A DNA stretch of 64,000 bases from Marinobacterium stanieri (GCF_900155945.1 NZ_FTMN01000002.1:434001-498000), one strand, 5' to 3'; shown: positions 34,176 to 45,435, numbered from the stretch's first letter. The notes: a model not told the origin generated them from the letters alone. Made by a program: numbers and translations.

Positions 34176-35605
34176 TTAGCACTCCTCCTCGGAGAGACAT
34201 GTGCTTCGAAGAACCCGGGGTTCTCGAGCATGATCCGCGAATACACTTCCACACCAAAGTCGACCCAGTCTCGCATCAGGTCACAGTAGTGGTAGGAAGG
34301 ATGCGTCGGATCTCCATATTTGGCGTAACTTTCGTGGTAACAACCACCCGAACAGAGGTTTCGAATACGGCAGGTTTCACAACCGGTGTTGCTGCGGTCC
34401 AGGCGTTTCTCGACGAACTGACCCAGGCTGGCCTTGTCGATACCGTTTTCCACATCACCGAAGGTCTGCATGTCAGAGCCGGTAAAGCGGTGACACAGGT
34501 TCAGGTCACCATCCTTGTCGACAGCCAGCAGACCGATGCCGGCACCACAGGGCACCAGTTTCTTGTTGCCTTCATACATGTCAGTAATCAACTGATGCAT
34601 GTTGCCGTAGCCGAAGTTTTCATTGCGCAGTGCGGCTTCAAGGTAACGTTTGCCCAGGCGTTTCATGCCGGCGAACACCTCGACCAGCTCTTCACCGGTC
34701 AGGTTGAATTCGGCTATATCGCCCGAGGTCACGGGGCCAAAGCCCACTTCGAAGAAGCCCAGCTCGCCGCTGAGGTGATCGTAGATTTTCTCCACATCGG
34801 TGATGCCACGTGTCAGCGTGACACGGCAGCCCACCGGGCGCGCGTTGTAACGGGCCAGCAGCATTTCCACCTTGCGGCGGACCACATCGTAGGTACCCTG
34901 ACCACCAACGGTAATCCGGTTCTTGTCGTGCATCGCCTTGGGGCCATCCATGGAGATGGTCAGGCCGAAGCGATGCTCGTTGAACCAGTCCACCAGCTCT
35001 TCGTTAAGCAGGGTGGCGTTGGTTGTCATGGTAAAGTCGACAGTGGCATCCAGCTTGGAAAAGCGCTCCTCGCAATAGGCCACGACATCTCGGATCAGTG
35101 ACATATTGGACAGCGGCTCACCACCGAAGAAGACCACGTTGTACGCGGGCTGGTTCGGCGATTCCCTCAGCAACATTTCGACCGACTTGATCGCCGTCTC
35201 ATAGGCCATTTTCTCGCCCTTGGACGGCGTCGTCAGGTCTTCCTTGTAGCAGTAGGTGCAGCTGAGATTGCAGCCGGTGTTAACGTTCAGCACCACAGTG
35301 GTCAGCGGAAACTGTTCCACTTTCTGCGGATCCGGGTTGATGCGGGCAACCGCACCGGGCTCGGAAATCACTTCCAGTGAGCGCAGCTCCTCAATCACTT
35401 CGGAGACCGCTTCCTGCGAATAGCGCGCATGCAGTTCAGCCAACTGCTGGTGTGATACCTGCTCATGGCGATCGAACAGCTGCAACAGTTCGCGCCCGAG
35501 ATCATCGAGTTCGAAAATGCTGCTGCTGGGGATGTGAAACAGCATCTGGCGGGCATCAACATCAACCCTGTGCAGATTCGGTTTCACCAGTGTCATGGCG
35601 CCCAT
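34172..35605 (-). CDS. qhpD: Radical SAM peptide-modifying enzyme for QHNDH gamma subunit, copy 2
   Basis: 477 residues. CxxxCxxC at 112-119 ([13 protein letters not shown]), SPASM-type cysteines at the C-terminus ([24 protein letters not shown]...YHYC), and the FFGGEPLSN motif for SAM binding. It should form the three thioether crosslinks in the adjacent gamma precursor. It is translationally coupled to qhpC through a four-base overlap. Keeping a separate qhpD for each qhpC, while sharing later maturation enzymes, suggests each QhpD is tuned to its own leader. Confidence 0.95.
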   Translation of the reverse strand: MGAMTLVKPNLHRVDVDARQMLFHIPSSSIFELDDLGRELLQLFDRHEQVSHQQLAELHARYSQEAVSEVIEELRSLEVISEPGAVARINPDPQKVEQFPLTTVVLNVNTGCNLSCTYCYKEDLTTPSKGEKMAYETAIKSVEMLLRESPNQPAYNVVFFGGEPLSNMSLIRDVVAYCEERFSKLDATVDFTMTTNATLLNEELVDWFNEHRFGLTISMDGPKAMHDKNRITVGGQGTYDVVRRKVEMLLARYNARPVGCRVTLTRGITDVEKIYDHLSGELGFFEVGFGPVTSGDIAEFNLTGEELVEVFAGMKRLGKRYLEAALRNENFGYGNMHQLITDMYEGNKKLVPCGAGIGLLAVDKDGDLNLCHRFTGSDMQTFGDVENGIDKASLGQFVEKRLDRSNTGCETCRIRNLCSGGCYHESYAKYGDPTHPSYHYCDLMRDWVDFGVEVYSRIMLENPGFFEAHVSPRRSAK

Positions 35606-35663
35606 GATTCACCTCTTTGTTGTTCTGTTGGGTGGCTACTTTTTGTTGTCGGGTGTCAGAGGC

Positions 35664-37265
35664 TTAGTCCAGTACGCGGCGTACGAAGTCCTGCACCGCT
35701 ACCAGCATGCTGCCTTCGCCTTCAACGGTGGTATCACCGTCTTTAACACTTGCTACCACTGCCAGACGACCAACGTTGTTGGCACTCATCTTACGGGCCG
35801 GGTTCGGACCGGCATCACCCGGTGTAAAGATGCCTGCGGCATTGATCATGCCGGCATATTTGTCATCTTTATCATGGGCAGCCACTTCGTCGGCCGGCTT
35901 GATGCTCCACTGTGCCGGCATGTAGCCCAGACGCAGGTCGTCATCCGTACCCGCTTCGCCATCAGCACCCGCGCTGTAGCCCACGGCACGATAATTGGCA
36001 CGTACCTTGGCCATGGCGCTGTCAGCACCACCGTTACGGGTTACCGCGTTGGCCGGCTGTACTTCAACACGGGCCAGTTCGCTGTATACGGCCAGCTCGG
36101 CATTAGCCTTGCCAACGGATACGGAACGCATGCCTTCTGCACCGTTCGCCTTGGCGATCACGGTAATACGGTCCTTGCTGCGAGAAACCACTTTCTCGAC
36201 TGCAACACCCTCGCCCAGATTGATCTCGCCATCCAGGTTCTGGCCAACCAGCGTCAGCTCGGTGCTGACACCGGAGCGCAGGTAAGACGGCTGAACCGCA
36301 ACGATGTCCGCAGCACCCTGATCACGCACGGCCATCAGGTCACCACCGATTTCACGCTCAGCAGCCAGGAACATGCGGCCTTCCAGGTTGTTGCCGGCCT
36401 TGTCTGCCGCCATCACCTGGCGCATTTTCACGCCGTCAATGGTCAGGCTGGCACGCCATTCGAAGCCGGTATAGACGGTTGCATTACCCTTGCCGGCCAG
36501 CTTGCTGCCATCGGCGTAGGTGCCTTCGATATCCAGGTCATACTTGCCTTCGCCGGTCTTGGCAGCCGACATCCAGGCATCAAACTCGCCCTTGCCCGGA
36601 ATAAAGCCGGTTACACGCCAGCGGCCCATGAGGTCGCTCTTGTCAGCGGCTTTCCAGTTGCTCCAGGCATTGGTTTCAAACGGGAACTGTTCGGCCAGCT
36701 TAACAGCGGTGTCGTTGCGTGCGATATCGAACCACTGACGGTCACGTGCCAGGGAGTGGAATTCAGTAGTCGGGAACTGCCCCATGTGGAAATCAACCAG
36801 GTATTTCCACTCCTGCTCGGTACGGCGCTGCAGGCTGAAACGGGCACCGGAGTGACAGCGTGCGCACATTTCTGCAGTACCCGGCTCAATACCGGTTTCC
36901 ACGATATTGGTATCCTGCTCCAGCAGGTAGCGGTAGCCTTCGGTCTCTTCCGGCGCCAGGCCCTGAGTATCCGCCAGGTATTTAACCAGCGCACGCTTCT
37001 CCTCGGTGGAGATCTGCAGGTTGCGCAGGTGAATCATGCGGTTCAGCGTCATGTGCCAGCCTTCCGGCGTTTTACGCTGTTCACTGATACGGGAGAAGCT
37101 GGGCGCCTCAGCCGTACCGCTTTCGGTATGACAGGCCAGGCAGCGGTCCCGGATGATCTGTTGTGCGTCCTGAGCCAGAAGCGGGGTACTGGCCAGACCG
37201 GCCAATGCCAACACGCCTGTGCTCAACAGCGCACGTTTGGAATTATTATTACTCAATGCCATCAC
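35664..37265 (-). CDS. qhpA: Quinohemoprotein amine dehydrogenase alpha subunit (di-heme), copy 2
   Basis: 533 residues. The signal peptide ends near LLAQ before DAQQIIRDR. Heme c sites are CLACH at 42-46 and a CARCHSGARF further on, followed by beta-rich domains (GRWRVTGFIPGKGEFDAWM...KYDLDIEGTYADGSKL). A long antisense open frame covers the same bases but is a shadow. First gene of the seven-gene copy 2 operon; a four-repeat phased array lies about 125 bases upstream, shared in form with the porin promoter. Confidence 0.94.
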   Translation of the reverse strand: MMALSNNNSKRALLSTGVLALAGLASTPLLAQDAQQIIRDRCLACHTESGTAEAPSFSRISEQRKTPEGWHMTLNRMIHLRNLQISTEEKRALVKYLADTQGLAPEETEGYRYLLEQDTNIVETGIEPGTAEMCARCHSGARFSLQRRTEQEWKYLVDFHMGQFPTTEFHSLARDRQWFDIARNDTAVKLAEQFPFETNAWSNWKAADKSDLMGRWRVTGFIPGKGEFDAWMSAAKTGEGKYDLDIEGTYADGSKLAGKGNATVYTGFEWRASLTIDGVKMRQVMAADKAGNNLEGRMFLAAEREIGGDLMAVRDQGAADIVAVQPSYLRSGVSTELTLVGQNLDGEINLGEGVAVEKVVSRSKDRITVIAKANGAEGMRSVSVGKANAELAVYSELARVEVQPANAVTRNGGADSAMAKVRANYRAVGYSAGADGEAGTDDDLRLGYMPAQWSIKPADEVAAHDKDDKYAGMINAAGIFTPGDAGPNPARKMSANNVGRLAVVASVKDGDTTVEGEGSMLVAVQDFVRRVLD

Positions 37266-37348
37266 TCCCTTACTGATGAGATGGATCTTCTTCTATTGTG
37301 CCCAAGCGGTGACGCGGCTCTGCAACGCACTACCCGCTTCAGTGGTCA

Positions 37349-37354
37349 TAGCTA
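37349..37354 (-). promoter_or_regulatory. Candidate -10 box of qhp operon copy 2
   Basis: TAGCTA on the minus strand (an overlapping TATGAC is an alternative). Its upstream edge is 36 bases from the first repeat at 37390, the same as for the porin promoter. No good -35 is visible. Confidence 0.3.
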
Positions 37355-37389
37355 AACTAAACACGCCATGTAAATGAATTATCTAGCTT

Positions 37390-37427
37390 TTGTGCTAAGT
37401 TGTGCCCAGATGTAACAGAATGTAAAA
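37390..37427 (-). promoter_or_regulatory. Four 10-bp-phased (T/A)TGT direct repeats upstream of qhpA copy 2
   Basis: TTGT at 37390 and 37400 and ATGT at 37410 and 37420, exactly ten bases apart. The first two continue as TTGTG and the last two as ATGTAA, the same order and orientation to the gene as at 4105-4141. The array lies in the gap between qhpA and the divergent OmpR-family regulator gene, which is its most likely binding protein. Confidence 0.65.
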
Positions 37428-37502
37428 AGCCCTTTCACTTTTTCGTCACACAACGGATATTGCCTTTTTCACCATTCGGCTGCTGTTCCCGAGGCTCAAG
37501 CG

Positions 37503-38240
37503 ATGCAGACTTCATACGCCCCTGCGCACATACTGATTGTAGAAGATGATTTGGCGTCCAGGTCCCTGCTGGTCAGTTACTTTGAAAACGAAGGCTACCG
37601 GGTCTCGGAAACGGACCAGGCAGATGACTTGCACGAGCGCATCGAGCAGGAAGGGATTGATTTGATTTTGCTGGATATCAGCCTGCCCGGAAAAGACGGA
37701 CTGACCGTCACCCGCGAGCTGCGGGCAGCCTCCCGTGTGGGCATTATTCTGGTCACCAGCAAGGGCGATGAAATCGACCGTATTGTCGGCCTTGAGCTGG
37801 GTGCTGACGACTACGTCACCAAACCCTTCAACCCGCGTGAGCTGCTGGTCAGAGCCAAGAACCTGCTCTGGCGTATCCAGACCGCCTTGCCTGAAGGCGA
37901 TGACAAGGCCCCCGTGCGTACCGGCGCCAAAGGCTATACCTTCGAGGGCTGGCACCTGGACCCCTTCAAGCGCCAGCTAACCAGCCCTGAGGGTGAGCAG
38001 GAGCGCTTACCCGAAGGCGAGTTCAAGCTGCTGCAGACACTGGCGGAACACCCGGGACAGGTGCTGTCCCGCGATCAGCTGATGGATGCCATCCATGATC
38101 GTGAATGGACCCCCAACGACCGCTCGGTGGATGTGCTCATTGGCCGTTTGCGCCGCAAACTGGGCGACAATCCGTCCAACCCGCAGCTGATTCTGACCGC
38201 CCACGGGGCCGGCTACATGTTTGCCGGTGATACTCGCTGA
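37503..38240 (+). CDS. OmpR-family response regulator
   Basis: 245 residues. Receiver domain with acidic pocket (ILIVEDD), phospho-acceptor Asp58 (LILLDISLPGKDGL), Thr85 and Lys107 (VTKPFNP). The C-terminal winged helix-turn-helix runs LPEGEFKLLQTLAEHPGQVLSRDQLMDAIHDREWTPNDRSVDVLIGRLRRKLGDNP. The stop overlaps the start of the giant hybrid kinase (TGATG), so the two are co-translated partners. It is divergent from qhpA copy 2 and most similar in style to the TorR/ArcA branch. The phased repeats before qhpA2 and the porin are the expected kind of target. Confidence 0.92.
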   Translation: MQTSYAPAHILIVEDDLASRSLLVSYFENEGYRVSETDQADDLHERIEQEGIDLILLDISLPGKDGLTVTRELRAASRVGIILVTSKGDEIDRIVGLELGADDYVTKPFNPRELLVRAKNLLWRIQTALPEGDDKAPVRTGAKGYTFEGWHLDPFKRQLTSPEGEQERLPEGEFKLLQTLAEHPGQVLSRDQLMDAIHDREWTPNDRSVDVLIGRLRRKLGDNPSNPQLILTAHGAGYMFAGDTR

Positions 38241-41200
38241 TGCAAACCCCGGACGGCTATCGCCTGCAGCAACGCCTGCACCAGAGCAAACAGATGGAAG
38301 TCTGGCGTGCGCTGCGTTTGCGCGATAACGTCAGCGTTATCATCAAGCAGCTGGATGCCGTCCACTGTAACCATGAACACCTGAGCCGCTTTCAGCATGA
38401 GTACGACATGCTGTCCCGGCTGCAGATCCCCGGCATAGTGCGGCCGCTGGAACTGCTGCAACTGGACCGTGGCCCCACCGCGCTCTACAGCGACTCCCAC
38501 TCGATTCCCGTGCGCCAGCTGATGCAACACGAGCAACTGCCCTGGACACGCTGGCTGGCCATCATCATCAAGGCCGCCAACCTGCTGGGCCGCTTGCACG
38601 AAGCCGGTATCATCCATAAACAGATCACACCTGATCATGTGCTGGTCAACCCCGATACCGGCATGGTGGAGCTGATCGGCTTCTCGCGCTGTACCGGGTT
38701 AAGTCGAGAGCAAGCCAGCTGGCACACCCCGGACCTGAGTCTGGAAGGCCTGGCCTATATCGCGCCGGAACAGACCGGTCGCATCAACCGCAGCATCGAT
38801 TACCGCAGCGATTACTACAGCCTCGGCGCCAGCTTTTACGAAATGGTGACCCAGCGCCCGCCGTTCGTCAGCGAAGACGGCATGGAGCTGGTGCATGATC
38901 ATATCGCCAAACAGGTTCGCCAGCCGCATCTGCTCAATCCGCAGCTGCCGGAAATGCTGTCGCGGGTGATCCTCAAGCTGCTGTCCAAGGACGCGGCCCA
39001 GCGCTATCAGTCCAGTGTCGGTCTTACCCATGACTTGCAGCTCTGTTTGCAGGCCCATCATCGGCAACGTTTTCCGGGCGACTTCCAGCCGGGACAGGAA
39101 GACCTGTCCGCGCGCTTCCAGATCCCGCAGCGCCTGTATGGCCGTGAAGCACTGCTGCAGCAGCTGCAGCATCTTTATGACCACAGCAGCGCCCACCGCC
39201 ACCCGTTCATTCTGATTCACGGCTACGCCGGTGTCGGTAAAACCAGTCTGGTACACGAACTGCGCCAGTATGTGAATGAACAGGGCGGACGCTTTACCAG
39301 CGGCAAGTTTGACCAGTTCCGCCGCAACCGGCCCTATTTCGCTATCGTTCAGGCCCTGCAAGGCCTGGTACGGCAGATGCTGACCGAGCCGGAACAGCGC
39401 ATTGCCGAACTGCGTGAAGCCCTCCTCCTGCATATCGGCAGTCAGGCGCAGGTGCTGCTGAAACTGATCCCCGAACTGGAGTTGATTATCGGCCAGCAGC
39501 CCGATGTGCCTGCATTGCCTCCGGTGGAGGAGCAAAGCCGGTTTTCCCGCCTGTTCTCACAACTGCTGCACGTACTGGCCTCGCCGCAACGCCCACTGGT
39601 GCTGTTCCTGGACGACCTGCACTGGGCCGACCTGGCCTCACTGCATTTGATTGAAGCCCTGGCCGGACAGGAACGCCCCATCGGTCTGATGCTGATCGCC
39701 AGTTATCGTGACCATGAGTTGAGCGCGACTCATCCGCTCAAGGTCAGCCTCGACCGCATGGCGCGCTCAACGCCGGAACCGGTTGAGCTGTCACTACAGC
39801 CGTTGGATCTGGATCAGGTTACCCAGCTGATTGCTGATACCCTGCGTGTGGAGCGCAGTCGTTGCCGCAGCCTGGCCAGGGTCTGCATCGAAAAAACCCA
39901 GGGCAACCCCTTCTTCCTTAACCAGTTCCTGCACTCATTGCATGAAGAGGGGCTGATCAACTTCCGTGAGCAGCAATGGCAATGGGATGAGCAGGCGATC
40001 CATGCCCAGGAAATGACCGATAACGTCATCGAGCTGATGGTCAACAAGATCCAGAAGCTGGCCGCCGCGACTCAGGCGGTACTGCCTCTGGCCGCCTGCA
40101 TCGGCAGCAGTTTCAATCTGCGCACCCTGTCACTGGTGAGCGGCCTGACACCCCGTGTGGTCGCCGACCGCCTCTGGCCGGCCATGACCGAGGGCCTGAT
40201 TCTGTCCCAGGACGACAGCTACCGCCTGTTCCAGCATCAGGAGCCCGAACGCTCGCGCTACCGCTTTGTACATGACCGCGTACAGCAAGCTGCCTACTCA
40301 TTGATTGCCGATGACGAGCTGGAAGAGCTGCACCTGCAGATTGGTCAGCAGCTGTGCGCCAGCCTGACCACTGCCGAGGTCGAGACTCGCATCTTCGAGA
40401 TTACCAACCATCTCAACCAGGCCCACAGCCTGCTCAAGACCCAGGCCGAGCGTACCCGACTGGCCGAGTTGAACCTGAAGGCCGGGCTCAAGGCACGCGA
40501 ATCCGCGGCCTTTGCGTCGGCCCGTGAATATTACGACCAGGGCCTGAATCTGCTGCCAGAAGACGCCTGGAACAGCTGCTACCGCCTGACATTGAGCCTG
40601 CACACCGCAGCCGCCGACTGCGCCAATATTTTGGGCCATAAGCAGCGCATGCTGGAGTTGATCGAAGCAATCGACCGTCACGGCCAGGCCCTGCTCGACC
40701 GCATTCAGGCCTACGAGATCCAGATCCAGTCCCAGGTGGCCAACAACGAGTTCGGCAGCGCGCTGGATACGGCACTGAGTACCCTGCAGCAGCTGGGCGT
40801 CAGCATTCCTGCTGACCCATCCACCACCCAACTACTCAGAGCCGTGGGCAAAACCCAATGGCTGCTGCGACGCACGGCGCCAGAGCGTATTCCCGAACTG
40901 CCTGCCATGAGCGATCCTCAGCTGGCCGCCGCCATGCCGCTGCTGGCCAGCATGTTCGGTGCCATCAAGTTTTCCAGCTCAGGACTGCGCCCGCTGGTCA
41001 TGGCGCGTCAGGTCGAGCTGACACTCAAGCACGGCCTCACCCCCTCATCGGCCCAGGCCTTTGCCGGCTATGGCGGCGTACTCTGCGGCCAGTTCAGCAT
41101 GATTGAGCAGGGTTACCAGCTGGGACAGCTGGCAATGGAGCTGGATCGGCGTTACCTGTCGCCGCTGACGCACCACCGTACCCTGTCGCTGTTCGACTCC

Positions 41201-44200
41201 TATGTTCGCCACTACCGCGAGCCACTGCGCAACTGCCTGGAATCCCTGCTCAACGCGCACCAGTTGGCACAGGAAGCCGGTGATATGGAATGGGGTGCCT
41301 ACGCCCTGGCCGCTTATATCCAGTATGCCTTTCAACTCTGTGCCAACCTGGATGAACTGCAGCCGCGTCTGGAACAGTATGCTGACCAATTGTCACAATC
41401 CGGCCAGCAACAGTCCCTGCAGTATTCCCTGTTTGTGCTCCAGACCATGGCCAACCTGCGCGGCCATTGCGCCGACCCGCTGAAGTTCACCGGCCCCTTC
41501 TACCACGAAGAAGAAGGCCTGAAAGAGCTTGAGCGCGAGCACCACATGACCGCCATCTGCCTGCACCATTACTACAAGGCATTGATCTGTTACCTGCTGG
41601 GCGAGTACAAATCGGCTTACCTGCATACGGAATCCGGCATGGCGCTGCTATCTTCCATCAGCGGTACCTTTACCGGCCCCTGGCTGCAGGCATTGCACGG
41701 ACTCAGTATCCTGGCGCTGCTGCCGGATACCAGCATTTTGCAGCAACCCTCTCGCATTAAGCGGGTGCAACGCATTCTGCGCAAGGTGCGTAAACTCAGC
41801 CGCTACTGCCCTGAAAACCACCAGCATCATGTTGACCTGCTGCAGGCCGAGCTCTTCCGCAGCCAGCACAAATACAGCAAGGCCATGGACCTTTATGAGC
41901 AGGCCATCGAACGTGCCCGCCATCAGGGGTTCAAAATGGAAGAAGCCATGGCCGCCGAACTGGCAGGCCGCTTCTATCTGGAGTGGGATAAACCGGGCAT
42001 CGCCCGTACCTACCTTCAGGATGCTTACAGCCGCTATGCGGAATGGGGTGCCCAGGCCAAACTGGAACAGATGCAACAGGCCTATCCATTTGCACTTGAG
42101 CGACCGCTGCAGGCAGGTGTCGCCGAATCAGCGCCGGGCCAGACCCTGAGCCCGCAATCGCTGGACAACCAGGCCTTCGATATCAACTCGGTAATCCACG
42201 CTTCCCAGGCTATCTCCGATGAGATTGTGCTGGAGCGACTACTGGAACAGCTGATGCAGCTGGCCTTGCAAAACGCTGGTGCCCAGCGCGCCATCCTCAT
42301 GCTGCGACGCCCGGATGGTCTGTTCCTGGAAGCTGAGATTTGCCATAACCAGCCGCCCCGACTCTTTACCGATCAGGCACTTGAGGCCAGTGCCGAGCTG
42401 CTGCCATTGAGCATCGTGCACTATGTGACCCGTACCAAGGATGATGTGGTGCTGGGCAATGCCGTCGAGCATCAGATGTTTCAGCACGACCCCTATATTC
42501 GTCACCACCAGCCGCGTTCGCTGCTGGCCATTCCGATTCTTTACCACGGTGACCTGACCGCTGTGCTCTACCTGGAACACACCGAGAGCCGTGACGTTTT
42601 TAATCGCAATCGTCTGAAAACTCTACAGATACTGGCGGCGCAGGCGGCGATCTCTATTGAAAACGCCAAGTTGTATCAGAGCCTGGAACAGTCGGAACGT
42701 GAGTACCGTTCACTGTTTGAAAATGCCAGCGAGGGTATCTTCCGTATCGACCAGAACGGCCGCTTCATTTCCGCCAACCCGGCGCTGATCGAGCTGCTGG
42801 GATACAGCAGTGCAGACGCATTTTTCAGCCAGGTAACGGATGTGATCCGTGATTGCTTCATCTCGCGCCAGGAGTGCCGGGCTTTTCTGGGTGAGCTGAG
42901 CCAGCAGGAGCATGTCAGCGGTTTTGAAAGCCGCTGGCGTCGTGCCGATGGCTCCGAGGTATTCGTGGCTATTTCGGCGCACTGCATCACTGACGAGAAG
43001 CATGATCAGCTCTGCTACGAGGGCTCAATCACCGATATCAGTGAGCGCAAGGCTAAGGAACAGGCCGAGCTGGCCCGGGAGAAAGCAGAAGCCGCCAGCG
43101 AAGCCAAGAGCCTGTTCCTGGCTTCCATGAGCCACGAGATCCGCACGCCGATGAACGGCATTCTGGGCATGGCTCAACTGCTGATGCGTACCGAGCTGCC
43201 AGCTGCGCAGCAGGAACAGGTCCAGGCTATTTACCGCTCCGGCCAATCCCTGCTCAGCATCCTCAACGATGTGCTCGACTTCACCAAGATTGAAGCCGGC
43301 CAGATGGAGCTGGAAGCGACTCCCTTCAAGCTGAATGAGCAGCTTGAACAGCTGCGCCAACTGCTCTCCCCCATGGCGCAGGAAAAACACCTCGACCTGA
43401 TTTTGCGGTGCGACGACAGCCTGCCGGAGTCCGTACTGGGCGATGCCCGCGCGCTGAACCAGGTTTTGCTCAACCTCTGCACCAACGCGCTCAAGTTCAC
43501 CCATGAGGGCTATGTACTGATCAAGGCACGTGCCTTGAGCTGCGATAAACCGGAGCAGCACCGCATCCGCTTTGAAGTGGAAGACACCGGTATCGGCATC
43601 CCTGCCAGCGCTCACGAACGCATCTTCACCCACTTCAGCCAGGCCGACAGCTCCATTACGCGTCGCTTCGGTGGCACCGGACTAGGCCTGTCGATCTGCA
43701 AGCGCCTGGTAGACCTTCAGCAGGGCAAAATCGGCTTTGACAGTGCAGAGGGTCGGGGTACCAGTTTCTGGGTGGAACTGGACTACGTGGCCACCACCAC
43801 ACCTCATACCGTGATTGCTCAGGAACCAACCAGGGCACGCGACTGCGCACTGGATATCCTGTTGGTTGAAGACACCCCGATCAACCAGCAGGTCACGGTG
43901 GGATTACTGGAGTCCGAAGGCCACCGTGTCAGTGTCGCGGACGATGGCTACACGGCCCTGTCGATGCACAACGACCACGCCTACGACCTGGTACTGATGG
44001 ATATACATCTGCCGGATATGGACGGGATCGAAACGGCTCGGCGCATGCGTGAGCACTCCAACCCCCAGCGCGCTGGCGTGCGCATTATTGCCCTGACCGC
44101 ATCAGTCACACCAGCTGAAGTGCGCCGTTACGAAGAAGCCGGGATGGATGCCGTAGTGGGCAAGCCCCTGCAGTTTGGCGAGCTACGCCGCCAGCTGCAC

Positions 44201-44572
44201 GGCGCATCAGATACACCGCCAGCGCCGGCCATGCCACCGGCAGCGCTGGAGTATCTGGACCTTAACCTGCTGCATCAGCACCAGAATATGCTCGGCCCTC
44301 AACGCTTCAATGAGCTCTGTGATCAGATGGAACAGCAGTGCCTGCAACTATTGTCACAACTGCAAAGCGCTGTGGGTGAGTCACAAACCGAACTGCTGCA
44401 TAAGCTGGCCGGCACGCTGGGTAACTTCGGCATGCCCAAGGCGGCAGCCTGCTGCCGTACGCTGGAACAATCAGGCGAGCGTTCTGCAGATGCCATAGCA
44501 CAACTGGACAGCCTCTGCCGCGCCAGCCTGGGGTCACTGAAACAGCATTTTGCCCAGGACCAGACGGCTTAA
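38240..44572 (+). CDS. Giant hybrid sensor kinase: degenerate Ser/Thr kinase, AAA/TPR-like, GAF, PAS, histidine kinase, receiver, HPt
   Basis: 2110 residues, no membrane helix evident. N-terminal protein-kinase-like domain (1-270): lysine in [11 protein letters not shown] and the APEQTGR segment are kept, but the catalytic loop reads [11 protein letters not shown] instead of HRD and the DFG position reads GFS, so it is probably inactive. Then an AAA ATPase with Walker [10 protein letters not shown] (about 327) and Walker [13 protein letters not shown], a long helical repeat region to about 1300, GAF (1313-1473), PAS (1483-1600), HisKA with [11 protein letters not shown] (His about 1632), HATPase ([13 protein letters not shown]), receiver (Asp about 1921, [11 protein letters not shown]), and a C-terminal HPt ([13 protein letters not shown], His about 2053). 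The chain can run a full phosphorelay to the co-translated response regulator. Confidence 0.92.
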   Translation: MQTPDGYRLQQRLHQSKQMEVWRALRLRDNVSVIIKQLDAVHCNHEHLSRFQHEYDMLSRLQIPGIVRPLELLQLDRGPTALYSDSHSIPVRQLMQHEQLPWTRWLAIIIKAANLLGRLHEAGIIHKQITPDHVLVNPDTGMVELIGFSRCTGLSREQASWHTPDLSLEGLAYIAPEQTGRINRSIDYRSDYYSLGASFYEMVTQRPPFVSEDGMELVHDHIAKQVRQPHLLNPQLPEMLSRVILKLLSKDAAQRYQSSVGLTHDLQLCLQAHHRQRFPGDFQPGQEDLSARFQIPQRLYGREALLQQLQHLYDHSSAHRHPFILIHGYAGVGKTSLVHELRQYVNEQGGRFTSGKFDQFRRNRPYFAIVQALQGLVRQMLTEPEQRIAELREALLLHIGSQAQVLLKLIPELELIIGQQPDVPALPPVEEQSRFSRLFSQLLHVLASPQRPLVLFLDDLHWADLASLHLIEALAGQERPIGLMLIASYRDHELSATHPLKVSLDRMARSTPEPVELSLQPLDLDQVTQLIADTLRVERSRCRSLARVCIEKTQGNPFFLNQFLHSLHEEGLINFREQQWQWDEQAIHAQEMTDNVIELMVNKIQKLAAATQAVLPLAACIGSSFNLRTLSLVSGLTPRVVADRLWPAMTEGLILSQDDSYRLFQHQEPERSRYRFVHDRVQQAAYSLIADDELEELHLQIGQQLCASLTTAEVETRIFEITNHLNQAHSLLKTQAERTRLAELNLKAGLKARESAAFASAREYYDQGLNLLPEDAWNSCYRLTLSLHTAAADCANILGHKQRMLELIEAIDRHGQALLDRIQAYEIQIQSQVANNEFGSALDTALSTLQQLGVSIPADPSTTQLLRAVGKTQWLLRRTAPERIPELPAMSDPQLAAAMPLLASMFGAIKFSSSGLRPLVMARQVELTLKHGLTPSSAQAFAGYGGVLCGQFSMIEQGYQLGQLAMELDRRYLSPLTHHRTLSLFDSYVRHYREPLRNCLESLLNAHQLAQEAGDMEWGAYALAAYIQYAFQLCANLDELQPRLEQYADQLSQSGQQQSLQYSLFVLQTMANLRGHCADPLKFTGPFYHEEEGLKELEREHHMTAICLHHYYKALICYLLGEYKSAYLHTESGMALLSSISGTFTGPWLQALHGLSILALLPDTSILQQPSRIKRVQRILRKVRKLSRYCPENHQHHVDLLQAELFRSQHKYSKAMDLYEQAIERARHQGFKMEEAMAAELAGRFYLEWDKPGIARTYLQDAYSRYAEWGAQAKLEQMQQAYPFALERPLQAGVAESAPGQTLSPQSLDNQAFDINSVIHASQAISDEIVLERLLEQLMQLALQNAGAQRAILMLRRPDGLFLEAEICHNQPPRLFTDQALEASAELLPLSIVHYVTRTKDDVVLGNAVEHQMFQHDPYIRHHQPRSLLAIPILYHGDLTAVLYLEHTESRDVFNRNRLKTLQILAAQAAISIENAKLYQSLEQSEREYRSLFENASEGIFRIDQNGRFISANPALIELLGYSSADAFFSQVTDVIRDCFISRQECRAFLGELSQQEHVSGFESRWRRADGSEVFVAISAHCITDEKHDQLCYEGSITDISERKAKEQAELAREKAEAASEAKSLFLASMSHEIRTPMNGILGMAQLLMRTELPAAQQEQVQAIYRSGQSLLSILNDVLDFTKIEAGQMELEATPFKLNEQLEQLRQLLSPMAQEKHLDLILRCDDSLPESVLGDARALNQVLLNLCTNALKFTHEGYVLIKARALSCDKPEQHRIRFEVEDTGIGIPASAHERIFTHFSQADSSITRRFGGTGLGLSICKRLVDLQQGKIGFDSAEGRGTSFWVELDYVATTTPHTVIAQEPTRARDCALDILLVEDTPINQQVTVGLLESEGHRVSVADDGYTALSMHNDHAYDLVLMDIHLPDMDGIETARRMREHSNPQRAGVRIIALTASVTPAEVRRYEEAGMDAVVGKPLQFGELRRQLHGASDTPPAPAMPPAALEYLDLNLLHQHQNMLGPQRFNELCDQMEQQCLQLLSQLQSAVGESQTELLHKLAGTLGNFGMPKAAACCRTLEQSGERSADAIAQLDSLCRASLGSLKQHFAQDQTA

Positions 44573-45435
44573 TCGAGCACCAGCGGCTTTAGCCAGCGGT
44601 AGTCTTCGGCACTGACCGGGACAATCCCCTGAGCACGCTTTTGCTTCAATAACAGATCAAGCGCCGGTGATGGCTGCAGCAAGGCCTGCGAGAGCGCCTC
44701 GGTCAGCTCGGGACAAAGGTGGCTGCTGGAGACGATAGGATCGTAGTGGATGGGCGGTGAGCGCCATAACTCCCGCCATTCACCGGCCTCAGCCTCCCCC
44801 CGCTCGATATAGGCATCCGCTTCGCGGCTGGCGACAAAGGCAGCCTCAACCTGCCCCGCCTGCAGCGCTTTCAGGGCACGGTCATGGGAGCCGGCATAGA
44901 CCAAATGCGAGGCCAGCCGGTCCAGCGCCAGCCCGGTATCCTCGACAAACCGCGTACGGGGAATTACACCACCTGAGGTACTGTTCGGATCGGTCAGAGC
45001 AATGGCCTGCCCTTGCAGATCTTCTGGTGCCGCGTAAGTCTCACCCTGTCTGACCAGCAACAGGGAGTTGTAGTAACTGCCCTCAGGCGAGAAGGTACCA
45101 CCGGCAAAGCTGTAGGACCCAATGGGCTTGATACCGGGGTCACGCTCACTGGCCTTGAGGTAAGACGCCGGCCCCATCTCCGCCAGATCAACGGCACCGG
45201 ATACGATGCTTTCGATAACCGCCTGGTAGGAGTGTGCGGCAATGGTTACCACCGGGATGCCCAACACCTCTTCCAGATGCAGGCGCATGGGCTCAAAGGC
45301 TTCATATTGCAGCTGCTGGGACTGCTTGGGCACCGTTACAAAGCGCAGTATTTCCGGCTGCTTGCAGGTGTCTGCCTGCACTGCCCCCGCTGCCAGCATC
45401 AACATGGCCACCAACACACGCCTGATCATCTTCAT
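44569..45435 (-). CDS. PhnD-type solute-binding protein
   Basis: 288 residues with a signal peptide (cleavage near VQA). PhnD-like pattern: LRFVTVPKQSQQLQYEAFEPMRLHLEEVLGIPVVTIAAHSYQAVIESIVSGAVDLAEMGPASYLKA, ALTDPNSTSGGVIPR and a C-terminal VSAEDYRWLKPLV. No transport genes are nearby. Its ATG overlaps the stop of the upstream GGDEF-EAL gene by four bases, so the two are co-translated and probably form a ligand-sensing unit. It is convergent with the giant kinase gene, overlapping its last bases. Confidence 0.87.
   Translation of the reverse strand: MKMIRRVLVAMLMLAAGAVQADTCKQPEILRFVTVPKQSQQLQYEAFEPMRLHLEEVLGIPVVTIAAHSYQAVIESIVSGAVDLAEMGPASYLKASERDPGIKPIGSYSFAGGTFSPEGSYYNSLLLVRQGETYAAPEDLQGQAIALTDPNSTSGGVIPRTRFVEDTGLALDRLASHLVYAGSHDRALKALQAGQVEAAFVASREADAYIERGEAEAGEWRELWRSPPIHYDPIVSSSHLCPELTEALSQALLQPSPALDLLLKQKRAQGIVPVSAEDYRWLKPLVLD

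Noticed and set aside
35595-37355. 586-residue open frame on the plus strand opposite qhpA copy 2
   Set aside because: It covers almost exactly the qhpA gene in antisense. Its histidine/threonine-rich, low-complexity protein has no recognisable domain and no ribosome site. It is a codon-bias shadow.
38699-39535. 278-residue minus-strand frame inside the giant kinase, and other antisense frames across 38-44 kb
   Set aside because: They are shadows of a continuous, domain-supported 2110-residue gene.
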